Assembly (NCBI RefSeq): GCF_026169115.1
Contig: NZ_JAPFEA010000068.1
Coordinates: forward strand, 1-40,135
Source: Intestinimonas sp.
GTDB taxonomy: Bacteria; Bacillota; Clostridia; Oscillospirales; Oscillospiraceae
Direction: 5' to 3'
DNA: 40,135 nt
The notes under the pieces: generated by a model
What the model saw: only the letters and a program-made list of their open reading frames with translations
Told to the model about the DNA's origin: nothing
The model's database searches: none
Translations under genes and position numbers: made by a program
Part shown: piece by piece, positions 16,097-24,111 of the stretch
Numbering within the stretch: the first letter of the stretch is position 1
Layout: each line of letters starts with the position of its first letter

Positions 16097-16795
16097 TCAG
16101 ATTTTCTCCATTTTATACCCCAGGCCCCACACCACCTTGATGTACCGCGGGTTGGCGGGATCGATCTCCAGCTTTTCCCGCAGGTGGCGGATGTGGACGG
16201 CCACCGTATTCTCCGAGCCCAGAGAGGGGTCGTTCCACACCCGCTCATAGATCTGGCTGGTGGAGAAGACACGGCCAGGGTGCTGCATGAGCAGAAGGAG
16301 GATGTTGTACTCGATGGGGGTCAGGCTGACCCCCTCCCCGTCCACCGTCACCGACTTGGCTCCGTCGTCCAGGGCGATGCCGCCGCTGCGCAGGACCTGG
16401 GGTGCGTCCTCCGCCTTGTGCTGACCGCCCAGGGTGGTGTACCGCCGCAGCTGGCTCTTCACCCGGGCCAGCACCTCAATGGGGTTGAAGGGCTTGGTCA
16501 CATAGTCGTCCGCACCGATGTTCAGGCCCAGGATCTTGTCGGCGTCCTCGCTCTTGGCCGTCAGGAAGATGATAGGGATGTTTTCCGTCTCCCGCAGCTT
16601 GGCGGTGGTCCGGATGCCGTCCATCCCAGGCATCATGATGTCCATGAGGATCAGGTGGATCTCATGCTCCTTTACGGCGCTCAGGGCCTCAAGGCCGTTG
16701 TAGGCGTGGTAGGTCTGATAGCCGTCGCTGGTGAGGTAGATGTCCAGGGCGGAGACGATGTCCCGGTCGTCGTCACAGATCAAGATGTTATACAA
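16097..16795 (-). CDS. OmpR/PhoB-family response regulator
   Basis: 232 residues: receiver domain 1-115 with acidic pocket DDD, phospho-acceptor Asp52 in LILMDIMMPGMDG, the Thr in FLTAKSED and Lys in YVTKPFNPIEVLARV, followed by a winged-helix domain ending in VHIRHLREKLEIDPANPRYIK and VWGLGYKME. The start is most likely TTG 16795, because AAGGAG lies 7 nt before it. The upstream GTG at 16804 overlaps that box. First gene of the two-component operon with the kinase following after 20 nt. A 13-bp palindromic stem-loop (16855-16885) lies upstream. Confidence 0.94.
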   Translation of the reverse strand: MYNILICDDDRDIVSALDIYLTSDGYQTYHAYNGLEALSAVKEHEIHLILMDIMMPGMDGIRTTAKLRETENIPIIFLTAKSEDADKILGLNIGADDYVTKPFNPIEVLARVKSQLRRYTTLGGQHKAEDAPQVLRSGGIALDDGAKSVTVDGEGVSLTPIEYNILLLLMQHPGRVFSTSQIYERVWNDPSLGSENTVAVHIRHLREKLEIDPANPRYIKVVWGLGYKMEKI

Positions 16796-16854
16796 AGGGC
16801 TCACTCCTTCGCTTGCATAGTCAGAATAGCATGGCTTTCTTAATTCCTCGGGGG

Positions 16855-16885
16855 GAGCATTTTTAAGAACTGCTTAAAAATGCTC
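16855..16885. repeat. AT-rich stem-loop upstream of the two-component operon
   Basis: Perfect 13-bp inverted repeat GAGCATTTTTAAG / CTTAAAAATGCTC with loop AACTG. It lies about 60 bp upstream of the regulator start and 60 bp from the lactate permease terminator. Without a T-run it is not a standard terminator; it could be an operator for the regulator or a transcript-end structure. Confidence 0.6.
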
Positions 16886-16943
16886 TGTCCTCCCAGCAGT
16901 ATAGCATGGGCCCGCCCCTCTGGCAACGGCGGAGCGGCATACA

Positions 16944-16988
16944 AAAATTCCCCCGCGCCGCCTGGCGTCGGCGGCGCGGGGGAATTTT
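16944..16988 (-). terminator. intrinsic terminator after the lactate permease gene
   Basis: Perfect 19-bp stem (16944-16962 with 16970-16988), 7-nt loop, followed leftward by T-rich sequence. Confidence 0.92.
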
Positions 16989-17005
16989 CAACTACGCGCG
17001 GAGGT

Positions 17006-18571
17006 TCAGACCCCCAGCAGGGGAGGCACGATGCCGGAGAGCAGCCCCACCAGCAGGCAGGCGATGACCAGCTCCAGCAGCGCCCACTTGATGATGCCGC
17101 CCAGCAGCTTGGAGTCCTGGCCCACCAGGCCCACAGCCGCGGCGGCGGTGGCGATGCACTGGGGGGAGAGGATCTTGCCGATGCCGGCGCCGGTGGAGTT
17201 GGCGGCGGCCAGCCAGAACTGGGACGCGCCGATCTGCTCGGCTGCGGCGGTCTGGAGGCTGCCCAGCAGCACCTCGGTGCTGGTGCCGCTGCCGGTGATG
17301 AAGGCGCCCAGGGCCGCGATGATGGGGGCCACAAAGGGATAGAAGCTGCCGGTGATGGACACGAAGAAGACAGCCATATCATTTATCATGCCGCAGTAGG
17401 TCATGATCTTGGCCACGGCCAGCACGGACATGATGGTGATGATGGTCTTGGACATCTGCTTGACGGTGGCGACCAGGGTATCTGCCATCATTTTGGGGGT
17501 GGCCTTCTGGACAAAACCGCCGATGATGGCAGCCACAAAGATCCAGATGCCCGGGGTGTTGACCCAGCTGAAGGAGGCGTTGCCGGCGTTGGGCGAGGTG
17601 GAGATCTTCACGGAGGTGGAGAAGCCGGCCAGGGCGCTGTTCACCGGCGGCACCAGCTTGGAGGTGACCAGCAGCAGCACAAAGATCAGGATGAAGGGCA
17701 GCCAGGACACCAGGGCCTTGTGACCGTCAATGGCCTGAGCATGCTCGGCGCTGACGCTCATGTTGTACTCTTCGGGGACCTCCCTGCCCTTCCGGGCCCG
17801 GGCCATGAGGATGGTGCAGCCCAGGCTGACCACACAGCCCACAATGACAGCCAGCTCAGGACCGGTGAATTTGGCCACGATGAGCTGGGGCACCACAAAG
17901 GAGACGCCGGAGACCAGGGTGATGCCCACCATGCCCTTCAATGCCTTGACGCCGCCGCCGCCCACGATGACCATGAGGAAGGGCACCAGGATCATGAAGG
18001 GGAGCATCTGCACCACAGTGGTAAAGGCCAAGGGCAGGGGGTCCAGGCCGGTAACATTGGCCAGGGTGACCGTGGGGATACCCACAGAGCCGAAGGCGGT
18101 GGGGAAGGCGTTGGCCAGCATACACACCAGGCAGGCCGTGATGGGATTCATGCCCATGCCGGCCAGCATGCTGGCGGGAATGGCAATGGCGGTACCGAAG
18201 CCGGCCATGCCCTCCATGAAGCCGCCGAAGCACCAGCCGATGAGAAGCACCAGCACCCGCTTGTCGGCGGAGACGCCGGTGAGCATCTGCTTGATGACGT
18301 CCATGGCCCCCGTCTTCAGGGACAGATTATACGTAAAGATGGCGGCGATGATGACCAGGATGATGGGCCACAGCGCCGAGGCAAAGCCCTCCAGGGCTGA
18401 GGTGCCGCAGTCCACCGCCGGCATCTTCCAAAGGAACAGCGCCTCGACCACGGTGATGACCAGCGCGCCCACGCAGGCTTTGTGACCGGCCATCTTCAAC
18501 CCGGTCAGCGCCACGATCAGCCAGATGATGGGCAGCAGTGACAACAGGCCCTTCAATACGATCTCTCCCAC
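17006..18571 (-). CDS. lctP: L-lactate permease family transporter
   Basis: 521-residue polytopic membrane protein of the LldP/LctP family, with about 12-14 hydrophobic segments. It takes up lactate (or glycolate) with protons. Family motifs: GWCFGGFMEGMAGFGTAIAIPASML near residues 110-135, ANAFPTAFGSVGIPTVTLA, and a C-terminal GAFITGSGTSTEVLLGSLQ plus STGAGIGKILSPQCIATA. The length is slightly below the E. coli LldP size (551). The start is GTG 18571, with AGAGGAG 9 nt upstream. It is divergent from a lactate racemase and a lactate/glycolate oxidase, which supports lactate as substrate, and shares with them a spacer filled with TTGGT-N3-ACCAA sites. Confidence 0.93.
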   Translation of the reverse strand: MGEIVLKGLLSLLPIIWLIVALTGLKMAGHKACVGALVITVVEALFLWKMPAVDCGTSALEGFASALWPIILVIIAAIFTYNLSLKTGAMDVIKQMLTGVSADKRVLVLLIGWCFGGFMEGMAGFGTAIAIPASMLAGMGMNPITACLVCMLANAFPTAFGSVGIPTVTLANVTGLDPLPLAFTTVVQMLPFMILVPFLMVIVGGGGVKALKGMVGITLVSGVSFVVPQLIVAKFTGPELAVIVGCVVSLGCTILMARARKGREVPEEYNMSVSAEHAQAIDGHKALVSWLPFILIFVLLLVTSKLVPPVNSALAGFSTSVKISTSPNAGNASFSWVNTPGIWIFVAAIIGGFVQKATPKMMADTLVATVKQMSKTIITIMSVLAVAKIMTYCGMINDMAVFFVSITGSFYPFVAPIIAALGAFITGSGTSTEVLLGSLQTAAAEQIGASQFWLAAANSTGAGIGKILSPQCIATAAAAVGLVGQDSKLLGGIIKWALLELVIACLLVGLLSGIVPPLLGV

Positions 18572-18600
18572 GAAAAGTCACTCCTCTTTCCGGCAGTATA

Positions 18601-18613
18601 TTGGTACTACCAA
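18601..18613. promoter_or_regulatory. operator, perfect TTGGT-ACT-ACCAA
   Basis: Perfect 13-bp inverted repeat in the lctP leader, between promoter and ribosome binding site. It matches the type of site bound by FadR-subfamily GntR regulators such as LldR. Confidence 0.7.
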
Positions 18614-18660
18614 TTTCGCTGTGGTGGCCCCTGTCGGCGGTCATTTGTACGCGCCTCACA

Positions 18661-18673
18661 CTGGTTCCACCAA
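18661..18673. promoter_or_regulatory. operator CTGGT-TCC-ACCAA
   Basis: One mismatch to TTGGT-N3-ACCAA; lies just after the expected lctP transcription start. Confidence 0.65.
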
Positions 18674-18684
18674 TTTTCACCGTT

Positions 18685-18713
18685 ATTTTAGACCCTTCTG
18701 TTCATGTTGTCCA
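18685..18713 (-). promoter_or_regulatory. promoter of lctP
   Basis: Minus strand TGGACA (18708-18713), 17-nt spacer, TAAAAT (18685-18690). The -35 is overlapped by a half-site TTGGTACT (18713-18720), so a bound repressor would block RNA polymerase. Confidence 0.7.
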
Positions 18714-18758
18714 GTACCAATTCCACAAAAACCTCATTTTCCTACATTCTGCTGAATA

Positions 18759-18771
18759 TTGGTCCTACAAA
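18759..18771. promoter_or_regulatory. operator TTGGT-CCT-ACAAA
   Basis: One mismatch to the TTGGT-N3-ACCAA pattern; lies between the two promoters. Confidence 0.6.
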
Positions 18772-18813
18772 TTGTGCGGAATGTAGAAATGTTAGAAATT
18801 ACACCAAAAACTC

Positions 18814-18841
18814 TTGCATCTGCCCTCCATTGTGCTAAACT
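18814..18841 (+). promoter_or_regulatory. promoter of larA-glcD
   Basis: TTGCAT (18814-18819), 16-nt spacer, TAAACT (18836-18841). Operator-like sequences begin about 14 bp after the -10. Confidence 0.5.
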
Positions 18842-18854
18842 TATAGGCAGGAAA

Positions 18855-18890
18855 TAGGTAGGACCAATTAAAGAAGTTGGTCATGACCTA
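18855..18890. promoter_or_regulatory. two operator-like sites after the larA promoter
   Basis: TAGGT-AGG-ACCAA (18855-18867, one mismatch) and TTGGT-CATG-ACCTA (18877-18890, 4-nt centre, imperfect). They lie at or just after the expected transcription start, a repressing position. Confidence 0.55.
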
Positions 18891-18944
18891 CTGGGATGCA
18901 CCCGCGCATCCGATTTTGAACAATTTTGAACTGGAGGGATCAAC

Positions 18945-20213
18945 ATGCGAATCCCCTTTGGCACCACCGGTCTGGAGCTCAGCCGGGATGTGGCCGGGGC
19001 AGAAGTCCTGGAGTCCGCCATCGGGACGTTGAAGGCCGAGGGCAGCGAGGACGACATCGTCAGGCAGGCCATGGCCAATCCCATCGGCTCGGTCCGGCTT
19101 GCCGAGCTGGCCAAGGGCAAAAAGACTGCCACCATCATCGTCAGCGACCACACCCGCCCCGTGCCCAGCAAGCACATCCTCCCCTTCATGCTTTCCGAGC
19201 TGCGGGAGGGCAACCCCGACATCGACATCACCCTGCTCATCGCCACCGGCTTCCACCGCCCCACCACCCATGAGGAGCTGGTGAACAAGGTGGGCGAGAA
19301 GATCGCCAACGAGGAAAAGTTCGTCTGTCACGACAGCCGGGATCCCGAGCGCAATGTGGAAGTCGGCGTGCTTCCCTCCGGCGCCAGGCTGGTTATTGAC
19401 AAGGTGGCCGCCGAGACCGACCTGCTGGTCTCCGAAGGCTTCATCGAGCCCCACTTCTTCGCCGGCTTTTCCGGTGGCCGCAAGAGCGTGCTCCCCGGCG
19501 TGTGCGACCAGGTCACCGTGCTGGGAAACCACTGCTCCAAGTTCATCGACTCCCCCTATGCCCGCACCGGCATCCTGGAGGGCAACCCCCTCCACAACGA
19601 CATGGTGGCCGCCGCCAAGCTGGCCAAGCTCCAGTACATCGTCAATGTGGTCATCGACGAGGAAAAGCATGTGGCCGCCGCCTTTGCCGGCGACCCCTTC
19701 CAGGCCCATGAGACCGGCTGCGCCTTCCTGAAGGGCTACTGCCACGTCAAGCCCGAGCGCAAGGGCGACATTGTCATCACCTCCAACGGTGGCGCTCCTC
19801 TGGACCAGAACATGTATCAGTCTGTGAAGGGTCTCTCCGCCGCCGAGGCCGCCGCCGCGCCCGGCGCTGTGCTCATCATCTCCACCCGCTGCAACGACGG
19901 CACCGGCGGCGACAGCTTCTACCACGCCCTGGCCGACTGCGACACCCTGGAGCACCTGATGGAGCGCATCCTGGCCACCCCCATGGACAAGACCGACCCC
20001 GACCAGTGGGAGTATCAGATCCTCTGCCGCATGATGCTCAAGCACCGCATTATCTTCGTCTCCGATCCTTCGATGCAGAAGACCATCGAGGAGATGAAGC
20101 TGGAATACGCCCCCGATCTGGACACCGCTCTGGACCGGGCCCGGGCCGCCAAGGGGCCGGACGCCCATCTGGTCGTCATCCCCAACGGCATCTCTGTTAT
20201 CGTGGAGCCCTGA
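18945..20213 (+). CDS. larA: nickel-dependent lactate racemase (LarA family)
   Basis: Interconverts L- and D-lactate using the nickel-pincer nucleotide cofactor. 422 residues (L. plantarum LarA has 424). With an offset of 4, all key LarA residues are present: Asp68 and Arg71 in DHTRPVP, His104 in ATGFHRPT, His170 and Lys180 (the cofactor-linking lysine) in EPHFFAGFSGGRKSVLPG, and His196 in GNHC. Starts at ATG 18945, with GGAGGG 7 nt upstream. It is followed after 60 nt by an FAD-dependent lactate oxidase and is divergent from the permease. The cofactor genes larB, larC and larE are not in the window. LarA homologues acting on other 2-hydroxyacids exist, but the context favours lactate. Confidence 0.9.
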   Translation: MRIPFGTTGLELSRDVAGAEVLESAIGTLKAEGSEDDIVRQAMANPIGSVRLAELAKGKKTATIIVSDHTRPVPSKHILPFMLSELREGNPDIDITLLIATGFHRPTTHEELVNKVGEKIANEEKFVCHDSRDPERNVEVGVLPSGARLVIDKVAAETDLLVSEGFIEPHFFAGFSGGRKSVLPGVCDQVTVLGNHCSKFIDSPYARTGILEGNPLHNDMVAAAKLAKLQYIVNVVIDEEKHVAAAFAGDPFQAHETGCAFLKGYCHVKPERKGDIVITSNGGAPLDQNMYQSVKGLSAAEAAAAPGAVLIISTRCNDGTGGDSFYHALADCDTLEHLMERILATPMDKTDPDQWEYQILCRMMLKHRIIFVSDPSMQKTIEEMKLEYAPDLDTALDRARAAKGPDAHLVVIPNGISVIVEP

Positions 20214-20273
20214 AGTCCCGTCACTTCACCGATATAGAATCAGATCCTGAACGATTTTAGGAGGTAAACGATC

Positions 20274-21695
20274 ATGGCTGAGTACAATACCCTCACTCCC
20301 GAACTCATTGAACAGATCAAGGCCGTGGCCCCTGAGCGCACCTATGTGGGCGCCGACGTCAACGCCGACTACGCCCGGGACGAGATGCCCATTTACGGCA
20401 CCCGTCTGCCCGAGGTGGCCGTGGATGTGATGAGCACCGAAGAGGTGTCCGCCATCATGAAGATCTGCAACGAGAACCACATCCCCGTCACCTGCCGCGG
20501 CGCCGGCACCGGTCTGGCCGGCGCCTGCACCCCCATCGCCGGCGGCGTGGTCATCTGCACCACCAAGATGAAGCAGATCCTGAGCTATGATACCGACAAC
20601 TTCGTGGTCCGCGTGCAGCCCGGCGTGCTCCTCAACGACCTGGCCGAGGACGCCTTGAAGCAGGGTCTCCTGTATCCCCCCGATCCCGGTGAGAAGTTCG
20701 CCACCCTGGGCGGCAACGTCTCCACCAACGCCGGCGGCATGCGTGCCGTGAAGTACGGCGCCACCCGCGATTATGTCTCCGCTATGACCGTGGTCCTCCC
20801 CTCCGGCGAGGTGGTCCACTTCGGCTCCAACGTGTCCAAGACCTCCTCCGGCTACTCCCTGCTGAACCTGATGATCGGCTCCGAGGGCACCCTGGGCATC
20901 ATTACCGAGCTCACCCTGAAGCTCATCCCCGCCCCCAAGGTCACCGTCAGCCTGATCGTCCCCTATGAGAACCTGGACGAAGCCATCGCCACCGTACCCA
21001 AGTTCAAGAAGAACCACATGAATCCCCAGGCTCTGGAGTTCTTTGAGCGCGAGATCCTCATCTCCTCCGAGGAGTATCTGGGCAAGGCCGTGTTCCCCCG
21101 CAACGTGGGCGGCACCGACGTGGGCGCCTACCTGCTGGTGACCTTCGACGGCAACACCCAGGACGAGATCGACGCCATCGTGGAGCAGGCCGCCGAGCTG
21201 GTCCTGGAGGCCGGCGCTCTGGACGTGCTGGTGGCCGACACCCCCGCCAAGATGAAGGACGCCTGGGCGGCCCGTTCCTCCTTCCTGGAGGGCATCGAGG
21301 AGCAGACCAAGCTGCTGGACGAGTGCGACGTGGTCGTCCCCGTGAGCCGCATCGCCGACTTCGTGGGCTACTTCAAGAGCATTGAGCCCAACTACGGCTT
21401 CAGCGTCAAGAGCTTCGGCCACGCCGGCGACGGCAACCTCCACATCTACACCTGCGCCAACGATATGGAGATGGACGAGTTCAAGAAGCAGGTAGACGAC
21501 TTCATGACCCACATCTATGACAAGGCCACCGAGATGGGCGGTCTGGTCTCCGGCGAGCACGGCATCGGCATGGGCAAGATCGACTATCTGGCCCGCAGCG
21601 TGGGCGCGACCAACATGAAGCTCATGGAGGAGATCAAGAAGGTCTTCGACCCCAACCTGATCCTCAACCCCGGCAAGGTCTGCTACAAGCTGTAA
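20274..21695 (+). CDS. FAD-binding D-lactate dehydrogenase / glycolate oxidase subunit GlcD-like
   Basis: Oxidises a 2-hydroxyacid, here most likely D-lactate, to the 2-oxoacid (pyruvate). 473 residues: FAD-binding type 4 domain (about 40-220) with RGAGTGLAGACTPIAGGVVI and NVSTNAGGMRAVKYGATRDYV, and an FAD-oxidase C-terminal domain with the GHAGDGNLHIYTC and SGEHGIGMGK motifs that hold catalytic histidines. The length matches GlcD/Dld2-type enzymes. The electron acceptor is not encoded here; in anaerobes such enzymes often use EtfAB, but no etf genes are seen in the window. AGGAGG lies 9 nt before ATG 20274. It is co-transcribed with larA, and codon use is strongly biased, suggesting high expression. 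Confidence 0.93.
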   Translation: MAEYNTLTPELIEQIKAVAPERTYVGADVNADYARDEMPIYGTRLPEVAVDVMSTEEVSAIMKICNENHIPVTCRGAGTGLAGACTPIAGGVVICTTKMKQILSYDTDNFVVRVQPGVLLNDLAEDALKQGLLYPPDPGEKFATLGGNVSTNAGGMRAVKYGATRDYVSAMTVVLPSGEVVHFGSNVSKTSSGYSLLNLMIGSEGTLGIITELTLKLIPAPKVTVSLIVPYENLDEAIATVPKFKKNHMNPQALEFFEREILISSEEYLGKAVFPRNVGGTDVGAYLLVTFDGNTQDEIDAIVEQAAELVLEAGALDVLVADTPAKMKDAWAARSSFLEGIEEQTKLLDECDVVVPVSRIADFVGYFKSIEPNYGFSVKSFGHAGDGNLHIYTCANDMEMDEFKKQVDDFMTHIYDKATEMGGLVSGEHGIGMGKIDYLARSVGATNMKLMEEIKKVFDPNLILNPGKVCYKL

Positions 21696-21718
21696 TTTTT
21701 CTGCACAAGAATACATAT

Positions 21719-21754
21719 GGGACCCGGCGCAGACTGCGCCGGGTCCCGTTTTTT
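21719..21754 (+). terminator. intrinsic terminator after larA-glcD
   Basis: 12-bp GC stem (21719-21730 with 21736-21747), 5-nt loop, then G and six T. Confidence 0.95.
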
Positions 21755-21776
21755 ACCGTGATATGCTCTCAGCTCT

Positions 21777-22343
21777 TTACCGGCCCTTCAGCGTCCGCAG
21801 GCGGGTCAGGTCGTAGGTACGCAGGTAAGACCCCACCTCCGCCCCCGCCTCCAGGTGGCGCAGGAGGATCCGCCCGCAGGCTTCGCTGTCGCTGCCCGCC
21901 CGGTGGTGGTCCAGCCCGATGTCCAGATGGGCGCACAGGGTGTCCAGCCGGTGATTGGGCAGCTGGGGCAGCAGGCGGCGGCTCATCTGGCAGGTGCAGG
22001 CATAAAAGATTCGTTCCTTCCAGAAGATACCGTAGTCCCGCAGGCACTTGCCCAGCACGGACATATCAAACTGGGCGTTGTGGGCCACCAGAAGGCCGCT
22101 TTCAAAGACCGGCCGCAGCACGCTCCACAGCTCCGGAAAGGTGGGCTGCCCCGCCACCAGCGCGGGGGTGATGCCGGTGAGGGCCACATTGAAGGGCTCG
22201 AAGGGGACCTCCGGGTCCACCAGGAAGTCGTGGGTCTCTGTCACCCTGCCCCCCTCCACCACCGCGATACCGATGGCGCTCATGCGGTCATTGGCGTGGT
22301 TGGGGGTCTCCACGTCAAAGGCGATATAGCGATGTGCTCCCAT
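21777..22343 (-). CDS. DnaQ-like 3'-5' exonuclease
   Basis: 188-residue DEDDh exonuclease: Exo I FDVETPN (Asp10, Glu12), Exo II HNAQFDMSVL near residue 92, Exo III HHRAGSDSEAC near residue 147 with His and Asp. TGITPALVAGQPTF is the usual linker. This is the stand-alone proofreading-type exonuclease also found in the PolC epsilon domain; a role in DNA or RNA end processing is likely, but the substrate is not defined. No BRCT or helicase domain is attached. The start at 22343 has a purine-rich GAGAGGAAGAAG just upstream. It is divergent from the methyltransferase operon and converges on the glcD terminator. Confidence 0.9.
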   Translation of the reverse strand: MGAHRYIAFDVETPNHANDRMSAIGIAVVEGGRVTETHDFLVDPEVPFEPFNVALTGITPALVAGQPTFPELWSVLRPVFESGLLVAHNAQFDMSVLGKCLRDYGIFWKERIFYACTCQMSRRLLPQLPNHRLDTLCAHLDIGLDHHRAGSDSEACGRILLRHLEAGAEVGSYLRTYDLTRLRTLKGR

Positions 22344-22425
22344 CTTCTTCCTCTCCCCTCCGGTCAGCCGGACCCAGGTCTTTTTCCCATTTTACCACAG
22401 GCGGCCCCATCCAGGAAGAGACGTC

Positions 22426-22454
22426 TTTACAGTTCCGGGCATTGTGCGTATACT
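22426..22454 (+). promoter_or_regulatory. promoter of the six-gene operon 22500-26738
   Basis: TTTACA (22426-22431), 17-nt spacer, TATACT (22449-22454), 45 nt before the first start codon. Confidence 0.75.
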
Positions 22455-22499
22455 AGAGAAAAGACCTGTCCCTGTATCTCAGGGCAGAGAGGAGGAGCC

Positions 22500-23327
22500 A
22501 TGGCCGACCTCATCCCCATCACCGATCTGTCCCACCCCGGGCTGGCCCCCTACGTCGGGCTCACCGAGCGGCAGCTGCGCAGCAAACGGGCCCCGGAGGA
22601 GGGCCTTTTCATCGCCGAAAGCGCCAAGGTCATCGGCCATGCCCTGGACGCCGGGCTGGTCCCCGTCTCCTTCCTCATGGAGGAGCGCCAGTTCCGAAAC
22701 CAGGGCGAGGCCCTGACCGCCCGGTGCGGCGCGGTCCCCGTCTATGTGGGGCCCCCCGCCCTGCTGGAGAAGCTCACCGGCTACCGCCTCAGCCGGGGCA
22801 TCCTGTGCGCCATGCGCCGCCCCGCCCTGCCCACGGTGGAGGCGGTCTGTGCCGGCGCCCGGCGTGTGGCTGTGCTGGAGGGGCTTGCAGACCCCACCAA
22901 CGTGGGGGCCGTGTTCCGCTCCGCCGCCGCCCTCCATATGGACGCCGTACTGGTCACCCCCACCTGCTGCGACCCCCTCCACCGCCGGGCAGTGCGGGTG
23001 AGCATGGGCACCCTTTTCCAAGTCCCCTGGACGGTGATTGGCAGCCGGGCCGAGGATTGGCCCCATCCGGGTCTGGAACAGCTCCGCGCCCTGGGCTTTG
23101 CCATCGCCGCCATGGCCCTGAGCCCCACCGCCGTCACCATCGAAGACCCCCGGCTCCGGGCCGAGGGGCGGCTGGCCATCGTGCTGGGCACCGAGGGAGA
23201 CGGCCTGTCTCCCGCCACCGTAGCCGGATGCGACCACACCGTGTGCATCCCCATGTCCCACCAGGTGGACTCCCTCAATGTGGCGGCGGCCAGCGCCGTG
23301 GCCTTCTGGGAGCTGCGGGTGCGGTAA
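22500..23327 (+). CDS. SpoU/TrmH-family RNA 2'-O-ribose methyltransferase
   Basis: 275 residues. N-terminal substrate-binding region (SKRAPEEGLFIAESAKVIGHAL), then the SPOUT knot methyltransferase with all three motifs: LADPTNVGAVFRSAAA, IVLGTEGDGLS and IPMSHQVDSLNVAAASAVAFWE. SAM-dependent methylation of rRNA or tRNA ribose is expected; the exact site cannot be told from sequence. Start ATG 22500 follows GGAGGAG. It heads a tightly spaced row of six genes (gaps of 13-47 nt) that look co-transcribed but not functionally uniform. Confidence 0.92.
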   Translation: MADLIPITDLSHPGLAPYVGLTERQLRSKRAPEEGLFIAESAKVIGHALDAGLVPVSFLMEERQFRNQGEALTARCGAVPVYVGPPALLEKLTGYRLSRGILCAMRRPALPTVEAVCAGARRVAVLEGLADPTNVGAVFRSAAALHMDAVLVTPTCCDPLHRRAVRVSMGTLFQVPWTVIGSRAEDWPHPGLEQLRALGFAIAAMALSPTAVTIEDPRLRAEGRLAIVLGTEGDGLSPATVAGCDHTVCIPMSHQVDSLNVAAASAVAFWELRVR

Positions 23328-23346
23328 CGCCGAAAGGAGACCGATC

Positions 23347-23742
23347 ATGGAACAAAACGAGCACTATGCGGGGGACGTCCTCTTTTTCTTTGACGGACAC
23401 CCTTTGGAGCTGGGCCTCTATGAGGCCCTCTTCGCCCGGATGGAGGCGGCCTTTCCCCAGGCGGTGGTCAAGGTCCAGAAGAGCCAGATCAGCTTTTATG
23501 AGCGCCACCTCTTTGCCGCCGTCTCCCTGCCCCTCCGCCGGAAAAAGACCTGGCCGGAACACTGTCTGGTGGTCACTGTCGGGCTCAACCGGCGGCTGGA
23601 CTCCCCCCGGGTGGCGGTGGCCGTGGAGCCCTACCCTGGCCGGTGGACCCACCACATCCTCCTCACCGCCCCGGAGGAGATCGACGGCGAGATGATGGGC
23701 TGGCTGGAGGAGGCCCGTGCCTTCGCCGTCAGCAAGCGATAA
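23347..23742 (+). CDS. DUF5655-like protein
   Basis: 131 residues, soluble, no signal. Features: LFFFDGHPLELGLYEALFARM, VKVQKSQISFYERHLFAAVSLP, the basic block RRKKTWPEHCLVVTVGL and the motif GRWTHHILLTAPEEID. The latter two resemble the DUF5655 family, whose role is unknown. Start ATG 23347 has AAAGGAG upstream. Gaps to its neighbours are 19 and 13 nt. No function is assigned. Confidence 0.75.
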   Translation: MEQNEHYAGDVLFFFDGHPLELGLYEALFARMEAAFPQAVVKVQKSQISFYERHLFAAVSLPLRRKKTWPEHCLVVTVGLNRRLDSPRVAVAVEPYPGRWTHHILLTAPEEIDGEMMGWLEEARAFAVSKR

Positions 23743-23755
23743 AGGAGGGAGCGCC

Positions 23756-24091
23756 ATGCCGGAGTACTGCTGCAAGCTGGAAATTTTCATCCCGGAAAGC
23801 CATTTGGAGCCCCTGCGCGCCGCCCTTGTCTCGGCAGATGCCGGACACATCGGCGGCTACGACAGCTGTCTCTCCTACTCCCCGGTCACCAGCTGCTGGC
23901 GGCCCCTCCCCGGCGCGTCCCCCTACCTGGGCCGGACGGGGGAGCTGTGTACCGCCCCCGAGCTGAAGGTGGAGGTCACCTGCCGGGTCCGCGACCTGGA
24001 GCGAACCATCGCCGCCATCAAGGCGGTCCACCCCTACGAGGAACCCGTTATCAACGCCATCCCCCTGCTGGCCACCGGCCTGGGGGAATAA
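23756..24091 (+). CDS. small NIF3/YqfO-insert (CutA-like) protein
   Basis: 111 residues. The pattern EIFIPESHLEPLRAALVSADAGHIGGYDSC, followed by RPLPGASPYLGRTGEL, KVEVTCRVRDLERTIAAIKAVHPYEEPVINAIPL, is the stand-alone version of the PII/CutA-like domain inserted in NIF3/YqfO proteins. It probably forms trimers and may bind metal or a small ligand (inferred from the fold family); its biological role is unknown. Start ATG 23756 has AAGGAGGG 5 nt upstream. It sits inside the six-gene operon. Confidence 0.82.
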   Translation: MPEYCCKLEIFIPESHLEPLRAALVSADAGHIGGYDSCLSYSPVTSCWRPLPGASPYLGRTGELCTAPELKVEVTCRVRDLERTIAAIKAVHPYEEPVINAIPLLATGLGE

Positions 24092-24111
24092 TCAGGAAAG
24101 GAAGTGGGCCT

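Larger units (their letters stand above)
18572..18944. promoter_or_regulatory. 373-bp divergent control region of the lactate genes
   Basis: Holds one promoter for each side and at least five copies of a TTGGT-N3-ACCAA-like sequence. No gene is seen. The leader of larA also has a short direct repeat ATTTTGAAC (18913-18931). Confidence 0.8.

Noticed and set aside
20226..21716. 496-codon leftward open frame opposite glcD
   Set aside because: Exact shadow of glcD, with Leu/Gly/His-rich low-complexity translation; glcD has family motifs and a strong ribosome binding site.
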